Assembly: GCA_903882665.1 (NCBI GenBank)
Contig: CAIRXW010000013.1
Coordinates: forward strand, 60,354 to 124,353
Direction of reading: 5' to 3'
Origin: an uncultured Chlorobiaceae bacterium
GTDB lineage: Bacteria; Bacteroidota; Chlorobiia; Chlorobiales; Chlorobiaceae
DNA: 64,000 nucleotides
The notes below the pieces were generated by a model that did not search any database, was not told where the DNA came from, and worked only from the letters and a program-made list of their open reading frames with translations. Shown here in pieces: positions 47,223 through 57,922 of the stretch. The translations under genes were made by a program, and so were the position numbers. Within the stretch, counting starts at the first letter, position 1. Each line of letters opens with the position of its first letter.

Positions 47223-47394
47223 ATCTGTATCAGCATTATTCTCGCTGATGGGGTGATAATATACACCGGTTTTTATGAAAAACAAATCTCAACAGGCTTT
47301 TTTTGTGCATTTTGTTCAAAGTTGTGCCACAAGCGCTTTTCATTTTCCATAATAATTTTTGTACATTGGTTCTCTTTTACTGAAAAGATGGTCT

Positions 47395-47925
47395 ATGCAT
47401 AAAGATAAATCGCTGATAGAGATTGGATTGGGTGCTCTTGCGGAGGGAACCAATGAGTTCAATTTCACCTGCAAGGCTGCGGATTTCAAGGGCCGGCAGT
47501 TGGCTGATGCCGGTTTTACCGGGCAAATAGAGGTCAATGTTTTTGCTGAAAAAAGTGATGATGAGGTAACCCTTACCATCAACACTTCGACTGTAGCTGA
47601 TTTCACCTGCGACATCTGTCTTGCTCCAGTATCGAAAAAGCTGGCCGGAACGCTCGTGCTGTCGTATCTTTTCGGTACCGATGGTGATGACAATGGTGAT
47701 GGTGAGTATATTCGCCTCGACAGAAATGCTGACAGCATAGACATTACCGGAGAAATTTGTGAGACACTGCTGCTCTCGTTACCCATGAAAATAACCTGTA
47801 CAGATAATCCTGATTGCCGGCTTTACGGCAACCGGGAACAAATGAATGAAGATGAGGAGCCTCGGCCCGGCAGCGTAACGTCGTGGCAGGAGTCCCTTGA
47901 AAAGCTGAAAAACAAGTATCGTTAA
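47395..47925 (+). CDS. yceD: DUF177 / YceD family protein
   Basis: 176 residues from ATG 47395. The YceD pattern is seen in FTCDICLAPVSKKLAGTLVLSY and in the late Cys-containing region TCTDNPDCRLYG. YceD is nearly always directly upstream of rpmF; it has been linked to 23S rRNA processing or accumulation in plants and bacteria. Here it starts the rpmF-plsX-fab cluster, 22 bases before rpmF. Confidence 0.88.
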   Translation: MHKDKSLIEIGLGALAEGTNEFNFTCKAADFKGRQLADAGFTGQIEVNVFAEKSDDEVTLTINTSTVADFTCDICLAPVSKKLAGTLVLSYLFGTDGDDNGDGEYIRLDRNADSIDITGEICETLLLSLPMKITCTDNPDCRLYGNREQMNEDEEPRPGSVTSWQESLEKLKNKYR

Positions 47926-47947
47926 CCGACTATAAAAGAGTACCACC

Positions 47948-48139
47948 ATGGCAAATCCTAAAGCCAAAATGTCCAAATCCCGACGGGATAAAAGACGTGC
48001 CCAGTTCAATGCCCGCACCAAGCCAGCAACCACGGTCAACTGCCCAAACTGCGGTGAGCCGACCCTTCCGCACCGTGCATGCCGTCATTGCGGTCACTAC
48101 AGGGGCAGATGTGTCGTCAACAAATTGGCAAAGAGCTGA
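47948..48139 (+). CDS. rpmF: 50S ribosomal protein L32
   Basis: 63 residues, starting [21 protein letters not shown] zinc ribbon of two Cys pairs is present (CPNC and CRHC), so this is the Zn-binding L32 form. Conserved position between yceD and plsX. Confidence 0.97.
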   Translation: MANPKAKMSKSRRDKRRAQFNARTKPATTVNCPNCGEPTLPHRACRHCGHYRGRCVVNKLAKS

Positions 48140-48171
48140 TTTAACCAATAAAACAAGACAAAAACCCCATC

Positions 48172-49197
48172 ATGTTGACCATTGTTGTTGACGCCATGGG
48201 CGGTGACCACGCTCCCGCCTGTGTGATCGAGGGAGTTGTACAGGCTTTGCAGGAGAGCGGTAACAGATTTGAAATTGTGCTGATCGGCCAGTCTGAGAAA
48301 GTTGAGCCGCTGCTTGCCGCCTGCGATACCAGTGCGCTTAACCTGAGATTTCTGCACGCTCCTGAAGTGGTCACCATGGAAGATATTCCTGCAACGGCTG
48401 TCAAGACAAAGCAGAATTCGTCGCTTGTCAAGGGCTTGCAGCTCTGCAAGGCGAAAGAGGCCGACGCCTTTGTCAGCGCAGGCAATACCGGTGCGCAGAT
48501 GGCCGCTTCACTTTTTGTGCTGGGGAGGATTTCCGGAGTACTTCGCCCCACTATTTACGCCTATTTTCCACGTCTTGGTGAGGGGTTGACCAATATTGTT
48601 GATGTGGGGGCAAATGTTGACTGCAAACCTGAAAATCTTGTCCAGTTTGCCGAGATGCTGACCATCTACCAGCGCTATGGTGCCGGAATAGAGAAGCCTC
48701 TGACGGGACTGCTCAATATCGGAGAGGAGGAGGGCAAGGGCACGGAGACGCTCAAGCAGGCTTACTGGATGCTGAAAGAGGCTGACCAGGCGGGAAAAAT
48801 AACCTTCCTTGGCAACATTGAGGGGAACGACATTCTGAAGGGAAAGGCCACAATCGTGGTGTGCGACGGTCTTGTAGGCAACACCATCCTGAAATTCGGT
48901 GAAAGCATTCCTGAATTTCTGGGCACACTCTTCAAGAGCTCACTGGAAAAACTTGTTGCCTCCGGCCAAATGGAGCACGAGATCGCAAAGTTGACAACCG
49001 GCCTCTTCAAGGGAATGTTTGAGCCTTTTGATGTCGAAAAATTCGGAGGAGTACCCTTCCTTGGCGTTGATGGCATCTCCATTGTTGGTCATGGTCGCTC
49101 CTCTTCGAGGGCAATCAAGAACATGATCTACATGGCTGAGCACATGATTGAAAGACGGGTCAATGAACATATTGCGGAAGTCCTGTCAGAAAAATAG
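48172..49197 (+). CDS. plsX: Phosphate acyltransferase PlsX
   Basis: 341 residues, normal length. N-terminus [20 protein letters not shown], then [31 protein letters not shown] and [16 protein letters not shown]. It converts acyl-ACP to acyl-phosphate, the entry to phospholipid synthesis with PlsY. First enzyme of the fab cluster. Confidence 0.97.
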   Translation: MLTIVVDAMGGDHAPACVIEGVVQALQESGNRFEIVLIGQSEKVEPLLAACDTSALNLRFLHAPEVVTMEDIPATAVKTKQNSSLVKGLQLCKAKEADAFVSAGNTGAQMAASLFVLGRISGVLRPTIYAYFPRLGEGLTNIVDVGANVDCKPENLVQFAEMLTIYQRYGAGIEKPLTGLLNIGEEEGKGTETLKQAYWMLKEADQAGKITFLGNIEGNDILKGKATIVVCDGLVGNTILKFGESIPEFLGTLFKSSLEKLVASGQMEHEIAKLTTGLFKGMFEPFDVEKFGGVPFLGVDGISIVGHGRSSSRAIKNMIYMAEHMIERRVNEHIAEVLSEK

Positions 49198-49294
49198 TAC
49201 GTTTCCACCTGTAGATCTCTGCAGTAAGGAGGGCACCACCGGACTGCAAGGGCAATTTTTGTATTATCCTGCATGAAATAACTGCATAGAACGC

Positions 49295-50284
49295 ATGAAA
49301 GCTGCAATTACGGCAACCGCCAAATATTTACCGCCCAATATTCTGAGCAATCATGACCTTGAGCTCATGCTTGAGACCAATGATGAATGGATTCGTTCAA
49401 GAACAGGAATCAGCGAGCGCAGGATACTCAATGACCTGGAAAAACCAACTTCGTACATGTGCGGGGAGGTTGCCCGGCAGCTTCTTGAAAAAAGGCAGAT
49501 AGATGCCACAGAGATAGAGCTGATTATTGTGGCCACCATGACCCCCGACATGCTCTTTCCCTCTACAGCCTGTTTCACGCAGAAAATCATTGGAGCCAGC
49601 AATGCCTGGGCCTTTGACATCAATGCTGCCTGCTCCGGCTTTCTCTACGCCCTGAACGTCGCATCGAGCTTTATCGAAAGCGGAGCCCACAAAAAGGTGA
49701 TGGTCATCGGTGCCGACAAGATGTCGTCGGTTATTGACTATACCGACCGCTCCACTGCCATTCTTTTTGGAGATGGTGCCGGCGGCGTCATTCTTGAACC
49801 GGCAAAAGAGGAGGGATACGGCATTCTCGATACCCGACTCTACGCCGATGGAACCAACGGGACCGATCATCTCCTCATGCTGGCAGGCGGCAGCCGCAAT
49901 CCGGCAAGCCATGAGACGGTTGATAAAAAAATGCACGCTATCCGCCAGGATGGACGCCAGGTCTTCAAGGCCGCAGTCATGGCCATGGCAGAGGTTGCCG
50001 GTGAAATTATGAGCCGCAACAACCTTACAGCGGATGATGTCGATTACCTTGTACCCCATCAGGCCAACCAGCGAATCATCAACGCCACAGCAGAGCGGAT
50101 GGGCGTTGACGAAAAGAAGGTTGTTTCGAACGTCGCCCTCTATGGCAACACGACGGCCGGTACCATACCGATCTGCCTGGCCGAACTTGACGAATCGGGA
50201 AAACTGCACACAGGCTCCAACCTGGTGCTGGTCAGTTTTGGCGCTGGCTATACCTGGGGCGGCATCTACATAAAATGGCAATGA
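49295..50284 (+). CDS. fabH: 3-oxoacyl-ACP synthase III
   Basis: 329 residues. The catalytic Cys is in [16 protein letters not shown], the His in [14 protein letters not shown] and the Asn in [14 protein letters not shown]. It condenses acetyl-CoA with malonyl-ACP to begin fatty-acid chains. ATG 49295; the roughly 97-base gap after plsX may hold an internal promoter. Confidence 0.97.
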   Translation: MKAAITATAKYLPPNILSNHDLELMLETNDEWIRSRTGISERRILNDLEKPTSYMCGEVARQLLEKRQIDATEIELIIVATMTPDMLFPSTACFTQKIIGASNAWAFDINAACSGFLYALNVASSFIESGAHKKVMVIGADKMSSVIDYTDRSTAILFGDGAGGVILEPAKEEGYGILDTRLYADGTNGTDHLLMLAGGSRNPASHETVDKKMHAIRQDGRQVFKAAVMAMAEVAGEIMSRNNLTADDVDYLVPHQANQRIINATAERMGVDEKKVVSNVALYGNTTAGTIPICLAELDESGKLHTGSNLVLVSFGAGYTWGGIYIKWQ

Positions 50285-50321
50285 GCTGAACCATTCACCT
50301 TTTTACTGAACAATCGCATTC

Positions 50322-51230
50322 ATGAAGGCATTCGTTTTTCCAGGACAGGGTTCACAGTATTGCGGCATGGGCCGGGACATTTTTGAAACATTCCCTGCTG
50401 CCCGCGAGATGATGGAACGGGCAAACACCATCCTCGGCTACCGAATCACCGACATCATGTTTTCGGGCAACGAAGAGGAGTTGCGTCAAACCCGATATAC
50501 CCAACCAGCCATCTTTCTGCACAGCATTGCTGCAGCAACCCTGATCGGCAGAGGAGATACGGCCATGAGTGCCGGTCACAGCCTCGGTGAATACAGTGCG
50601 CTCTGCTTTGCAGGCTCTATCAGCTTTGATGATGCCGTCCGCATTGTGGCAAAACGGGGCGAGCTGATGCAGAATGCCGGCAAAGAAAATCCCGGAACCA
50701 TGGCCGCCATTATCGGCATGCCCGACAGCGCCCTTGAGGCTCTCCTGGAAGAGGCCGGCAAAGAGGGAATTGTTCAGGCGGCCAATTTCAACTCTCCCGG
50801 TCAGGTTGTGCTCTCCGGAGAGATTGCGGCAGTCAAAAAAGCCATAGAGCTGGCACCCTCCAAAGGGGCCCGTATGGCAAAAGAGCTTGTCGTTTCAGGA
50901 GCCTTCCACTCCCCTCTCATGAAGCCGGTCGAAGAGGAGCTTGCTGCGGCACTTGCAGAGATTGAGATAAAAGATGCTGAAATACCGGTATGCATGAACG
51001 CCGTTGCAGCGCTGGTAACCGACGCCGCTGAAATCCGCAAAAACCTGATCCTGCAACTGACCAGCTCCGTACTCTGGTCACAATCTGTTGAAGCGATGGT
51101 ACAGGGAGGAATAAGGGAGTTTGTTGAAATCGGCCCGCAAAAAGTGCTGCAAGGGTTGATCAAACGCATCGACAAAACCGTCGCCATCCTTGGCATCGAC
51201 ACGGCGGCAGATCTTCTGCCTCTGGTTTAA
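50322..51230 (+). CDS. fabD: Malonyl-CoA:ACP transacylase
   Basis: 302 residues. N-terminus [20 protein letters not shown], nucleophile Ser in [16 protein letters not shown], and His in [13 protein letters not shown]. It loads malonyl onto ACP. It sits 37 bases after fabH. Confidence 0.97.
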   Translation: MKAFVFPGQGSQYCGMGRDIFETFPAAREMMERANTILGYRITDIMFSGNEEELRQTRYTQPAIFLHSIAAATLIGRGDTAMSAGHSLGEYSALCFAGSISFDDAVRIVAKRGELMQNAGKENPGTMAAIIGMPDSALEALLEEAGKEGIVQAANFNSPGQVVLSGEIAAVKKAIELAPSKGARMAKELVVSGAFHSPLMKPVEEELAAALAEIEIKDAEIPVCMNAVAALVTDAAEIRKNLILQLTSSVLWSQSVEAMVQGGIREFVEIGPQKVLQGLIKRIDKTVAILGIDTAADLLPLV

Positions 51231-51282
51231 GAATTGTATTCATTTGTGTGCACGAAGCCATTAACATCAACCGACAGAAACC

Positions 51283-52020
51283 ATGTTTGAAGGAAAAATT
51301 GCTCTTATCACCGGAGCTGCAAGAGGGATCGGGCAGGCTATCGCTTTTGATCTGGCTGCAAGAGGCGCAGACATTGTTGTATGCGATATCAAGGCCGAAT
51401 GGCTGACGGAAACAGCCGAAGGTGTTGAAAAACTCGGCAAAAAGGCCTACTGCTTTGCGCTCGATGTCACCAACGCCGAGGCCGTGCAGAAGGTTGTCAA
51501 CGACATTGCCGTAGCAACGGGGAGAATCGATATCCTTGTCAACAATGCCGGCATCACCCGTGACGGACTTCTGATGCGGATGAGCGAAGAGGACTGGGAT
51601 GCCGTACTGACGGTCAATCTGAAAGGAACGTTTGTCTGCACCAAGGCGGTCAGCCGCATCATGATGAAACAGCGTTCGGGCGCCATCATCAACATCGCTT
51701 CAGTCGTCGGACTCATGGGCAATGCCGGCCAGGCCAACTATGCCGCATCAAAGGGAGGCGTCATTGCCTTCACCAAGTCGGTTGCAAAAGAGCTTTCATC
51801 CCGCAACATCAGGGCCAATGCCGTCGCACCAGGATTCATCTCCTCGAAGATGACCGACGCACTTTCCGATGAAGTTCGCCAGAAAATGCTCGAAGCCATC
51901 CCGCTCTCCAGCTTCGGCACGCCGCAGGATGTAGCCAATGCCGTTGCATTTTTGGCCAGCGACCAATCCTCCTACATCACCGGCCAGGTCATCAGCGTTA
52001 ATGGCGGCATGGTTATGTGA
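51283..52020 (+). CDS. fabG: 3-oxoacyl-ACP reductase
   Basis: 245 residues, short-chain dehydrogenase. NADPH loop [34 protein letters not shown], the catalytic Ser in [11 protein letters not shown], Tyr-x3-Lys in [15 protein letters not shown], and the end [12 protein letters not shown]. It carries out the first reduction of chain elongation. Confidence 0.97.
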   Translation: MFEGKIALITGAARGIGQAIAFDLAARGADIVVCDIKAEWLTETAEGVEKLGKKAYCFALDVTNAEAVQKVVNDIAVATGRIDILVNNAGITRDGLLMRMSEEDWDAVLTVNLKGTFVCTKAVSRIMMKQRSGAIINIASVVGLMGNAGQANYAASKGGVIAFTKSVAKELSSRNIRANAVAPGFISSKMTDALSDEVRQKMLEAIPLSSFGTPQDVANAVAFLASDQSSYITGQVISVNGGMVM

Positions 52021-52106
52021 TTTGGGCAAGCCTCTTTTCTTTGTATATTGTCAGACTTTTTGAATTTTTTTTAGCCACGACCAACATTTAATCAGGAGAA
52101 CACGCT

Positions 52107-52346
52107 ATGACCGAAGCAGAAATCAAAGACAAAGTATACGATATTATCGTCAGCAAGATGGGCGTCAACAAAGATCAGATCAAGCTGGAATCGAAATTTT
52201 CCGACGATCTCGGTGCTGATTCACTGGATACCGTTGAACTGATCATGGAACTTGAAAGCGAGTTCGGCGTACAGATTCCTGATGAAGATGCTGAAAAGAT
52301 CGGCACCGTCCAGCAGGCTATCGATTACATCGTCAAAAAGAAGTAA
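52107..52346 (+). CDS. acpP: Acyl carrier protein
   Basis: 79 residues, acidic. The phosphopantetheine Ser is in [21 protein letters not shown] 52107 follows an AGGAG ribosome-binding site. It carries acyl chains for all fab enzymes in this cluster. Confidence 0.98.
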   Translation: MTEAEIKDKVYDIIVSKMGVNKDQIKLESKFSDDLGADSLDTVELIMELESEFGVQIPDEDAEKIGTVQQAIDYIVKKK

Positions 52347-52398
52347 GCAACACCCCCAAGGAAAGCAGGCAAACGGAAAACCAGTTAAATCAGAACCT

Positions 52399-53652
52399 AT
52401 GGCTCAGGATCGCAAAAGGATAGTTGTTACCGGGATAGGAGTTTTAACTCCTGTAGGTCTTACCAAAGAGGAGTTCTGGCAGGCGCTCTATGAAGGAAAA
52501 AGTGGTGCCGCGCCGATCACCTATTTCGATACAACCGATTTTTCGACAACCTTTGCCTGCGAACTTAAGGGATTTACCGCTTCCGACCATATTGACAGAA
52601 AATCTGCCGACCGCATGGACCCCTTCTGTCAGTACGCAGTTATTGCAGCCAGCCATGCACTGAAAGATTCAGGACTTGATCTTGCGGAGATTGATCCGCT
52701 CAGAATCGGTGTGGTGCATGGATCGGGCATCGGGGGAATGACCACCTACGAGCAACAGTTCAAGAATTTTCTGGAACGAGGCCCGAAACGGATCAGCCCC
52801 TTCTTTATCCCCATGCTTATCCCCGACATTGCTGCCGGGCAGATTTCAATCCGCAACGGACTCCGGGGTCCAAACTATGCAACAGCTTCCGCCTGCGCGA
52901 CATCGCTCCATGCCATCATGGACGCCTGTATGCTCATTCAGGCAGGTATGGCCGACTACATGGTTTGTGGCGGATCGGAAGCGCCGATAACGCAGATGAG
53001 CGTTGGTGGCTTCAACTCAGCCAGGGCACTCTCTACGGCCAACGACCGGCCACAGCAGGCATCCCGTCCTTACGACCGTGACCGTGACGGCTTTGTCATG
53101 GGCGAAGGTGGCGGATCGCTTGTTCTTGAAACACTTGAATCGGCAAAAGCCCGTGGCGCCAAAATCTACGGTGAAATCGTCGGTGTAGGAGCAACCGCCG
53201 ATGCCTATCACCTGACTGCGCCGCACCCTGAAGGCATAGGAGCAGTCAATGCCATGAGAACGGCACTCGCCATGGCAGGCATTACGCCCGACCAAATCGA
53301 TTATATCAATACCCACGGAACCTCTACACCGCTTGGTGATGTGGCCGAAATTGCCGCCATCAAGACCGTTTTTGGTGAGCACGCCTACAAGCTCAGCATC
53401 AGTGCAACAAAATCCATGACCGGCCACCTGCTCGGCGCTGCCGGAGTTGTTGAATCGATCGCCTGCCTGCTTGCCATGCAGCACCAGATCGTTCCTCCGA
53501 CCATCAATCTTGACAATCTTGACCCGCTGGTTGATCTCGATGTAACACCGAACACACCAAAACCACGTTCTATCGAATATGCGCTCAACAACGGTTTCGG
53601 CTTTGGCGGGCACAACGGCTCGCTGATTTTCAGGAACGGTTCATCGATCTGA
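52399..53652 (+). CDS. fabF: 3-oxoacyl-ACP synthase II
   Basis: 417 residues from ATG 52399 (the longer frame runs through acpP). N-terminus [20 protein letters not shown], catalytic Cys in [15 protein letters not shown], and the His pair in [11 protein letters not shown] and [11 protein letters not shown]. It performs chain elongation. 52 bases after acpP and 8 before rnc. Confidence 0.97.
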   Translation: MAQDRKRIVVTGIGVLTPVGLTKEEFWQALYEGKSGAAPITYFDTTDFSTTFACELKGFTASDHIDRKSADRMDPFCQYAVIAASHALKDSGLDLAEIDPLRIGVVHGSGIGGMTTYEQQFKNFLERGPKRISPFFIPMLIPDIAAGQISIRNGLRGPNYATASACATSLHAIMDACMLIQAGMADYMVCGGSEAPITQMSVGGFNSARALSTANDRPQQASRPYDRDRDGFVMGEGGGSLVLETLESAKARGAKIYGEIVGVGATADAYHLTAPHPEGIGAVNAMRTALAMAGITPDQIDYINTHGTSTPLGDVAEIAAIKTVFGEHAYKLSISATKSMTGHLLGAAGVVESIACLLAMQHQIVPPTINLDNLDPLVDLDVTPNTPKPRSIEYALNNGFGFGGHNGSLIFRNGSSI

Positions 53653-53660
53653 CAAAACCA

Positions 53661-54503
53661 TTGCTGCCTGTGGAGCAATTCTGGCATAAGCTGAAGACAT
53701 TGGCATTTCATCGATCGGGGGATAACTCTGAGGATTCGGTGCACAGGATTTATGGGACAGAAGCAACTTCTGGAGCTTACGAAACCGATACAGCCCTTTC
53801 GCCGGAAACTGTGGTCTATCTGCAACGGCTTACAGGTGATCCGACCAGCAACCTGCGGCTCTACCAGACGGCTCTGACCCACCGCTCGGTTGTTCATGAC
53901 CCTGCCACACCCACCCTTGTCGAATCCAACCAGCGCCTTGAATTTCTTGGCGACTCGGTACTTGGCATGTTGATTTCCGAATACCTTTTCAGAAGCTTTC
54001 CCGAAAGTGCCGAAGGAGAGCTTTCAAGCAACCGCGCCAAAATTGTCAACAGCAAATCCCTTGCCGGGTTTGCCCGCAGCCTGCAGCTTGGTGACTACCT
54101 CATCCTCGGAGAATCGGCTGACCACCATAAAATCCGGAGCAGCGAGTCCGCCCTTGCCGACGCCTTCGAATCGCTCATTGGCGCCATCTATCTCGACAAA
54201 GGCATCCAGGCCGCTTTCGATTTTGTGATACGCCATATCATCGAGCATGTCAATTTCCAGACGATTGTGGCCGCTGAACACAACTACAAAAGCCGCCTCA
54301 TCGAACACACCCAGTCGAACCATCTTCCGCCACCCCTCTACACCGTGATAACCGAAACCGGCGCAGAGCACGAAAAGAGCTTCACCGTTGGAGTAAGCTG
54401 CTCCGGCGAGCTCCTCGGCACAGGCACCGCCCAAAGGAAAAGAGATGCCGAACAGCTTGCCGCAAAAGAGGCTATGGAGCGCATTCATCTCACCCTGAGC
54501 TAA
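53661..54503 (+). CDS. rnc: Ribonuclease III
   Basis: About 280 residues. The RNase III signature is NQRLEFLGDSVLGMLISEYLF with the late acidic residues in ALADAFESLIGAIYLDKG; a dsRNA-binding domain follows (NYKSRLIEHTQSNHLPPPLY, QRKRDAEQLAAKEAMERI). No ATG is available near the start: TTG 53661 or GTG 53670 must be used, with no clear ribosome-binding site, so translation is probably coupled to fabF. The fabF-rnc order is conserved in Chlorobi and Bacteroidetes relatives. Confidence 0.94.
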   Translation: MLPVEQFWHKLKTLAFHRSGDNSEDSVHRIYGTEATSGAYETDTALSPETVVYLQRLTGDPTSNLRLYQTALTHRSVVHDPATPTLVESNQRLEFLGDSVLGMLISEYLFRSFPESAEGELSSNRAKIVNSKSLAGFARSLQLGDYLILGESADHHKIRSSESALADAFESLIGAIYLDKGIQAAFDFVIRHIIEHVNFQTIVAAEHNYKSRLIEHTQSNHLPPPLYTVITETGAEHEKSFTVGVSCSGELLGTGTAQRKRDAEQLAAKEAMERIHLTLS

Positions 54504-54622
54504 AAATCTTCTCTCTCAGTAGGACTACTTTTGCGTAATAACGTTAGATTATCTTCGTTAAGTAGTACTTTCTTTCTAACAAACACCATGACGAGAAGCG
54601 TCACCATAAGTCTTTTCCATTA

Positions 54623-54639
54623 AGCTGTATTGAACAGCT
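54623..54639. promoter_or_regulatory. Short inverted repeat upstream of the DUF4160 gene
   Basis: AGCTGT (54623-54628) and ACAGCT (54634-54639) with a 5-base spacer, about 30 bases before the DUF4160 start. The position fits an autoregulatory operator, as in toxin-antitoxin-like pairs, but there is no direct evidence. Confidence 0.3.
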
Positions 54640-54669
54640 ATAGTACGTATTCAATAAAAGGATGAACAG

Positions 54670-54939
54670 ATGCCAACTATCTCAATGTTTTTCGGAATCC
54701 TGATTTCAATTTTTTATGGCGACGATGAACAACACCATACTCCGCACGTTCATGCACGATACCAGGGAAAAAGTGTCTCGATAGCCATTGAGGATGGTAG
54801 TCTTCTTGCTGGAAATATCCCCCATCGGCAGCTTCGGATGGTTCAAGTATGGATAGACATTCACAGAGAAGAGCTTATGGCTGACTGGGAACTTGCATGC
54901 GCCGGTGAAGAGCCATTTCGGATCGCACCACTTCAATAA
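54670..54939 (+). CDS. DUF4160 protein
   Basis: 89 residues. The DUF4160 core is MFFGILISIFYGDDEQHHTPHVHARYQGKSVSIAIEDG (shown in part), with HxPHxHA, then RQLRMVQVWIDIHREELMADW. AAGGA is seven bases before the ATG. It is adjacent to a DUF2442 gene; such pairs are widespread, mobile and suspected to be toxin-antitoxin-like. The biochemical function is unknown. Confidence 0.85.
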   Translation: MPTISMFFGILISIFYGDDEQHHTPHVHARYQGKSVSIAIEDGSLLAGNIPHRQLRMVQVWIDIHREELMADWELACAGEEPFRIAPLQ

Positions 54940-54950
54940 AGGAGGATATT

Positions 54951-55193
54951 ATGGAACAACTTCTTGATGTTATAAAGGTAACAACTCATACCAACTACAC
55001 CCTGGAACTTGTTTTTGAAAACGGAGAGAGGAGAATATTTGACATGAAGCCATTTTTAGACAAAAAACCCTTTACCAAACTCTGCAACTCTCAGCTCTTC
55101 TTCACAGCTTCTGTCCAGTACGGCACGGTCGTTTGGCCGGGCAATCTCGATATTGCACCGGAAACGCTCTGGAACCGATCTGTGCCTGCGTAA
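54951..55193 (+). CDS. DUF2442 protein
   Basis: 80 residues with the usual pattern: VTTHTNYTLELVFENGERRI, FDMKPFLDKKPFTKL and a C-terminal GTVVWPGNLDIAPETLW. AGGAGG lies just before the ATG, stronger than for its partner. It begins 11 bases after the DUF4160 gene and is probably cotranscribed with it. Confidence 0.87.
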   Translation: MEQLLDVIKVTTHTNYTLELVFENGERRIFDMKPFLDKKPFTKLCNSQLFFTASVQYGTVVWPGNLDIAPETLWNRSVPA

Positions 55194-55694
55194 ATCCGGA
55201 TCACTGCGAACCGGCCTTTCTGTTGTCTCTGGCCAGCAAGCTCTGGCGGTTATACAGATCGGTTTTAATCGTTACGGCAAAGGTGGAGGTTCCAGCCGTT
55301 TGTTGCAGTTTGCTTCATGTACCAGAATCGAAGCGATACATCCTTTATTTTTTCAATCAATAAGCTGTGATAACCCAAGAGAATACCAGCAAGCAAGGCC
55401 TGCTCCGGTAATTTTGCCACAGGATGTGGCAAAATTGTCTGGGAGACCGAATAGTATTGCTAACTGAACTGCCATCAATAACCTGTCATCAGCGCTCTGC
55501 ATGGTCTGAGGTTAACCACACGAAAAAATAATTCACCACTCAGAAGAGTATACTTTCCTTATCTTGGTTTTTTGTAATATTTTCGCAGTAAGCAAAACTT
55601 TCCCCGGTTTATAAAGTTCTTGTATTACACCAAAGCGATTTTATTATCCAACGTATTTAAGAACAACACTCTATCAGGTTTCATAGAACGGATC
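55194..55694. other. 500-base region without a confident gene, with a perfect palindrome
   Basis: Open frames here (for example 55153-55467 plus) have no ribosome-binding site or recognisable domain. The notable element is the 12-bp perfect inverted repeat at 55410-55436. No glycine riboswitch pattern was seen before gcvPB although that would be a natural place. The right end holds the gcvPB promoter. Confidence 0.4.
55410..55436. repeat. Perfect 12-bp inverted repeat
   Basis: AATTTTGCCACA (55410-55421), a GGA spacer, then TGTGGCAAAATT (55425-55436). The T tract is on the 5' side and the A tract on the 3' side, the reverse of a terminator, and no T run follows. It could be a cruciform, a protein-binding site or the remnant of a small palindromic element. 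I did not see another copy in the window. Confidence 0.7.
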
Positions 55695-57143
55695 ATGAAA
55701 GAAAAACTGATTTTTGAAATTTCCCGCAAAGGGCGCAAAGGGTACAGTCTCTGTGGAAACCAGTTCCCGGAACTTCCGCTGGAGAGCATTCTGCCTCCAA
55801 AATTTTTGCGCACCACGCCTGCCGAACTTCCCGAGGTCTCCGAAAGCGAGGTTGTGCGTCACTTTGTGCGCCTCTCAAACCTGAACTACCACGTTGATAA
55901 AAACATGTACCCGCTGGGAAGCTGTACGATGAAGTACAATCCCAAGATAAATGATTATACCTGTGACCTTCCGGGCTTCAGCGCCCTCCATCCCCTGCAA
56001 CCTGGCGAAACAACCCAGGGTGCACTTCAGCTCATGTATGAACTGGCCGGGATGCTGCGCGAAATTGCCGGAATGGCCGCCGTTACCCTGCAACCTGCTG
56101 CAGGTGCCCACGGTGAGCTGACCGGTATACTGCTTATCAAAAAGTATCATGAGTCGATTGGCTCTAAACGCCACAAGCTGCTTGTGGTTGATTCGGCCCA
56201 CGGCACCAACCCCGCCTCAGCCGCTTTGGCGGGGTACGAGATTATCTCCGTCAAAGGCAATGCCGACGGACGCACCGACCTTGACGATCTTCGCAGCAAG
56301 CTTGACGGTGATGTTGCCGCACTGATGCTGACCAACCCCAACACCATCGGCCTTTTCGAAAAAGAGATCCTCGCTATCTCCAAAATGGTGCACGACAACG
56401 GCAGCCTGCTCTACATGGATGGCGCCAACATGAATGCCCTGCTCGGCATTGCCCGTCCCGGCGATATGGGCTTTGATGTGGTACATTACAACCTGCACAA
56501 AACCTTTGCCGCTCCCCACGGCGGCGGCGGCCCCGGCAGCGGCCCGGTCGGCGTCAGCGAAAAGCTGCTCCCCTTCCTGCCCATACCGGTTATCGTCAAA
56601 GAGGGCGACGCCTACAAACTCTCGTACGACCGTCCTGAAAGCATCGGAAGGATGATGAATTTCTATGGCAACTTCTCCGTGCTGGTCAGGGCCTATACCT
56701 ACATCCGTATGCTCGGCCCCGACGGGCTTCGCCGGGTTTCGGAAAATGCCATTATCAATGCCAACTACCTGCTGAGCCTCCTGCTTGAGCGCTACGACCT
56801 CCCCTACCCGAAAACGGTGCTGCACGAGTTCTGCCTTTCGGGAGACCGACAGAAAAAGGCGAACGGCGTCAAAACGCTTGATATTGCAAAAAGGCTGCTC
56901 GACTACGGCTTTCATGCCCCGACCATCTACTTCCCGCTCATCGTTAGCGAAGCGCTGATGATTGAGCCGACAGAGACCGAATCGAAAGAGACGCTCGACG
57001 TTTTTGCCCGGGCACTGCTCGCCATTGCCGACGAAGCGGAAACGAATCCGGCCCTTGTACTTTCAGCCCCGGTAACGACGCCGGTCAAGCGGCTTGATGA
57101 CGCGATGGCCTCAAGGCAGTTGAACATCTGCTGCTCACTCTGA
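55695..57143 (+). CDS. gcvPB: Glycine dehydrogenase (decarboxylating) subunit 2
   Basis: 482 residues from ATG 55695; the longer frame to 55620 is rejected. Typical of the split P protein: [36 protein letters not shown], and the PLP lysine in [20 protein letters not shown]. With GcvPA, H and T proteins it cleaves glycine to CO2, NH3 and methylene-THF. gcvPA is not in the window. Confidence 0.95.
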   Translation: MKEKLIFEISRKGRKGYSLCGNQFPELPLESILPPKFLRTTPAELPEVSESEVVRHFVRLSNLNYHVDKNMYPLGSCTMKYNPKINDYTCDLPGFSALHPLQPGETTQGALQLMYELAGMLREIAGMAAVTLQPAAGAHGELTGILLIKKYHESIGSKRHKLLVVDSAHGTNPASAALAGYEIISVKGNADGRTDLDDLRSKLDGDVAALMLTNPNTIGLFEKEILAISKMVHDNGSLLYMDGANMNALLGIARPGDMGFDVVHYNLHKTFAAPHGGGGPGSGPVGVSEKLLPFLPIPVIVKEGDAYKLSYDRPESIGRMMNFYGNFSVLVRAYTYIRMLGPDGLRRVSENAIINANYLLSLLLERYDLPYPKTVLHEFCLSGDRQKKANGVKTLDIAKRLLDYGFHAPTIYFPLIVSEALMIEPTETESKETLDVFARALLAIADEAETNPALVLSAPVTTPVKRLDDAMASRQLNICCSL

Positions 57144-57187
57144 AAACAGCCGTTCAGGCCAATGAACATGAGGGGGCATTGACGCAA

Positions 57188-57772
57188 ATGGAGAGATATA
57201 ATCCCGAAGCACTCTTGCCCCCATGGCTCAGGGAGCTCTCCACAGAAAAGTGCGGAGCACTCCCGTCGGACGAGGAGCGCATGAGGTTCGCCATCGGACT
57301 TGCAAGGCAGAATGTGCTCCACGGAACCGGAGGCCCTTTTGGTGCTGCGGTTTTTGATTGCTCAACAGGGCGGCCCGTGGCTGTCGGAGTCAATCTGGTT
57401 GTCGGGAGTAACTGCTCACATGCACACGCCGAAATGGTGGCTCTTGCCATTGCCGAGCAGCGACTCTCCTCATACACGCTGAACCGACCCGGCTTTCCCC
57501 GCTATGAACTGGTCACCTCCTCGGAGCCCTGCGCCATGTGTTTTGGCGCAATCATCTGGTCAGGAGTGAGCCGTCTGGTGTGCGGAGCCCGCACCGCCGA
57601 TGCGGAAGATGCCGGCTTTGATGAGGGAGCGAAACCGGAGCGATGGATTGCTGAACTTGAAAAACGGGAAATCGAAGTGCTAACCGCTCTCTGCCGTAGC
57701 GAAGCTTGCGAGGTTCTGCAACTCTACCTTGACAAGGGCGGTATGCTCTACAATGGCCAGCCACGGCAATAG
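57188..57772 (+). CDS. Nucleoside/guanine deaminase-like CMP/dCMP deaminase family protein
   Basis: 194 residues from ATG 57188. The zinc site is seen in SHAHAEMVAL (His-Ala-Glu) and SSEPCAMCFGAIIWSG (Pro-Cys-x2-Cys). GTGGPFGAAVFD and the C-terminal helix fit guanine-deaminase-type enzymes more than tRNA deaminase TadA, being longer than the latter and with a different end. Purine salvage is the likely role. It follows gcvPB with a 44-base gap. Confidence 0.82.
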   Translation: MERYNPEALLPPWLRELSTEKCGALPSDEERMRFAIGLARQNVLHGTGGPFGAAVFDCSTGRPVAVGVNLVVGSNCSHAHAEMVALAIAEQRLSSYTLNRPGFPRYELVTSSEPCAMCFGAIIWSGVSRLVCGARTADAEDAGFDEGAKPERWIAELEKREIEVLTALCRSEACEVLQLYLDKGGMLYNGQPRQ

Positions 57773-57922
57773 CGTGCCCAACACCGCCACGGCACCGCAA
57801 TTTTTTATAACAAAAGCTCTTCCGCAATCCGGAATAATGGATTGTCGGGATTTTTTTTACTTTTCACCTGTAACCCGACGCTCTTCACCGATAAGCAACA
57901 GGGCCAGAAAGAACGATATTTC

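Noticed and set aside
55153..55467. ORF of 104 codons after the DUF2442 gene
   Set aside because: It begins inside DUF2442, has no ribosome-binding site and spans the palindrome; probably chance.
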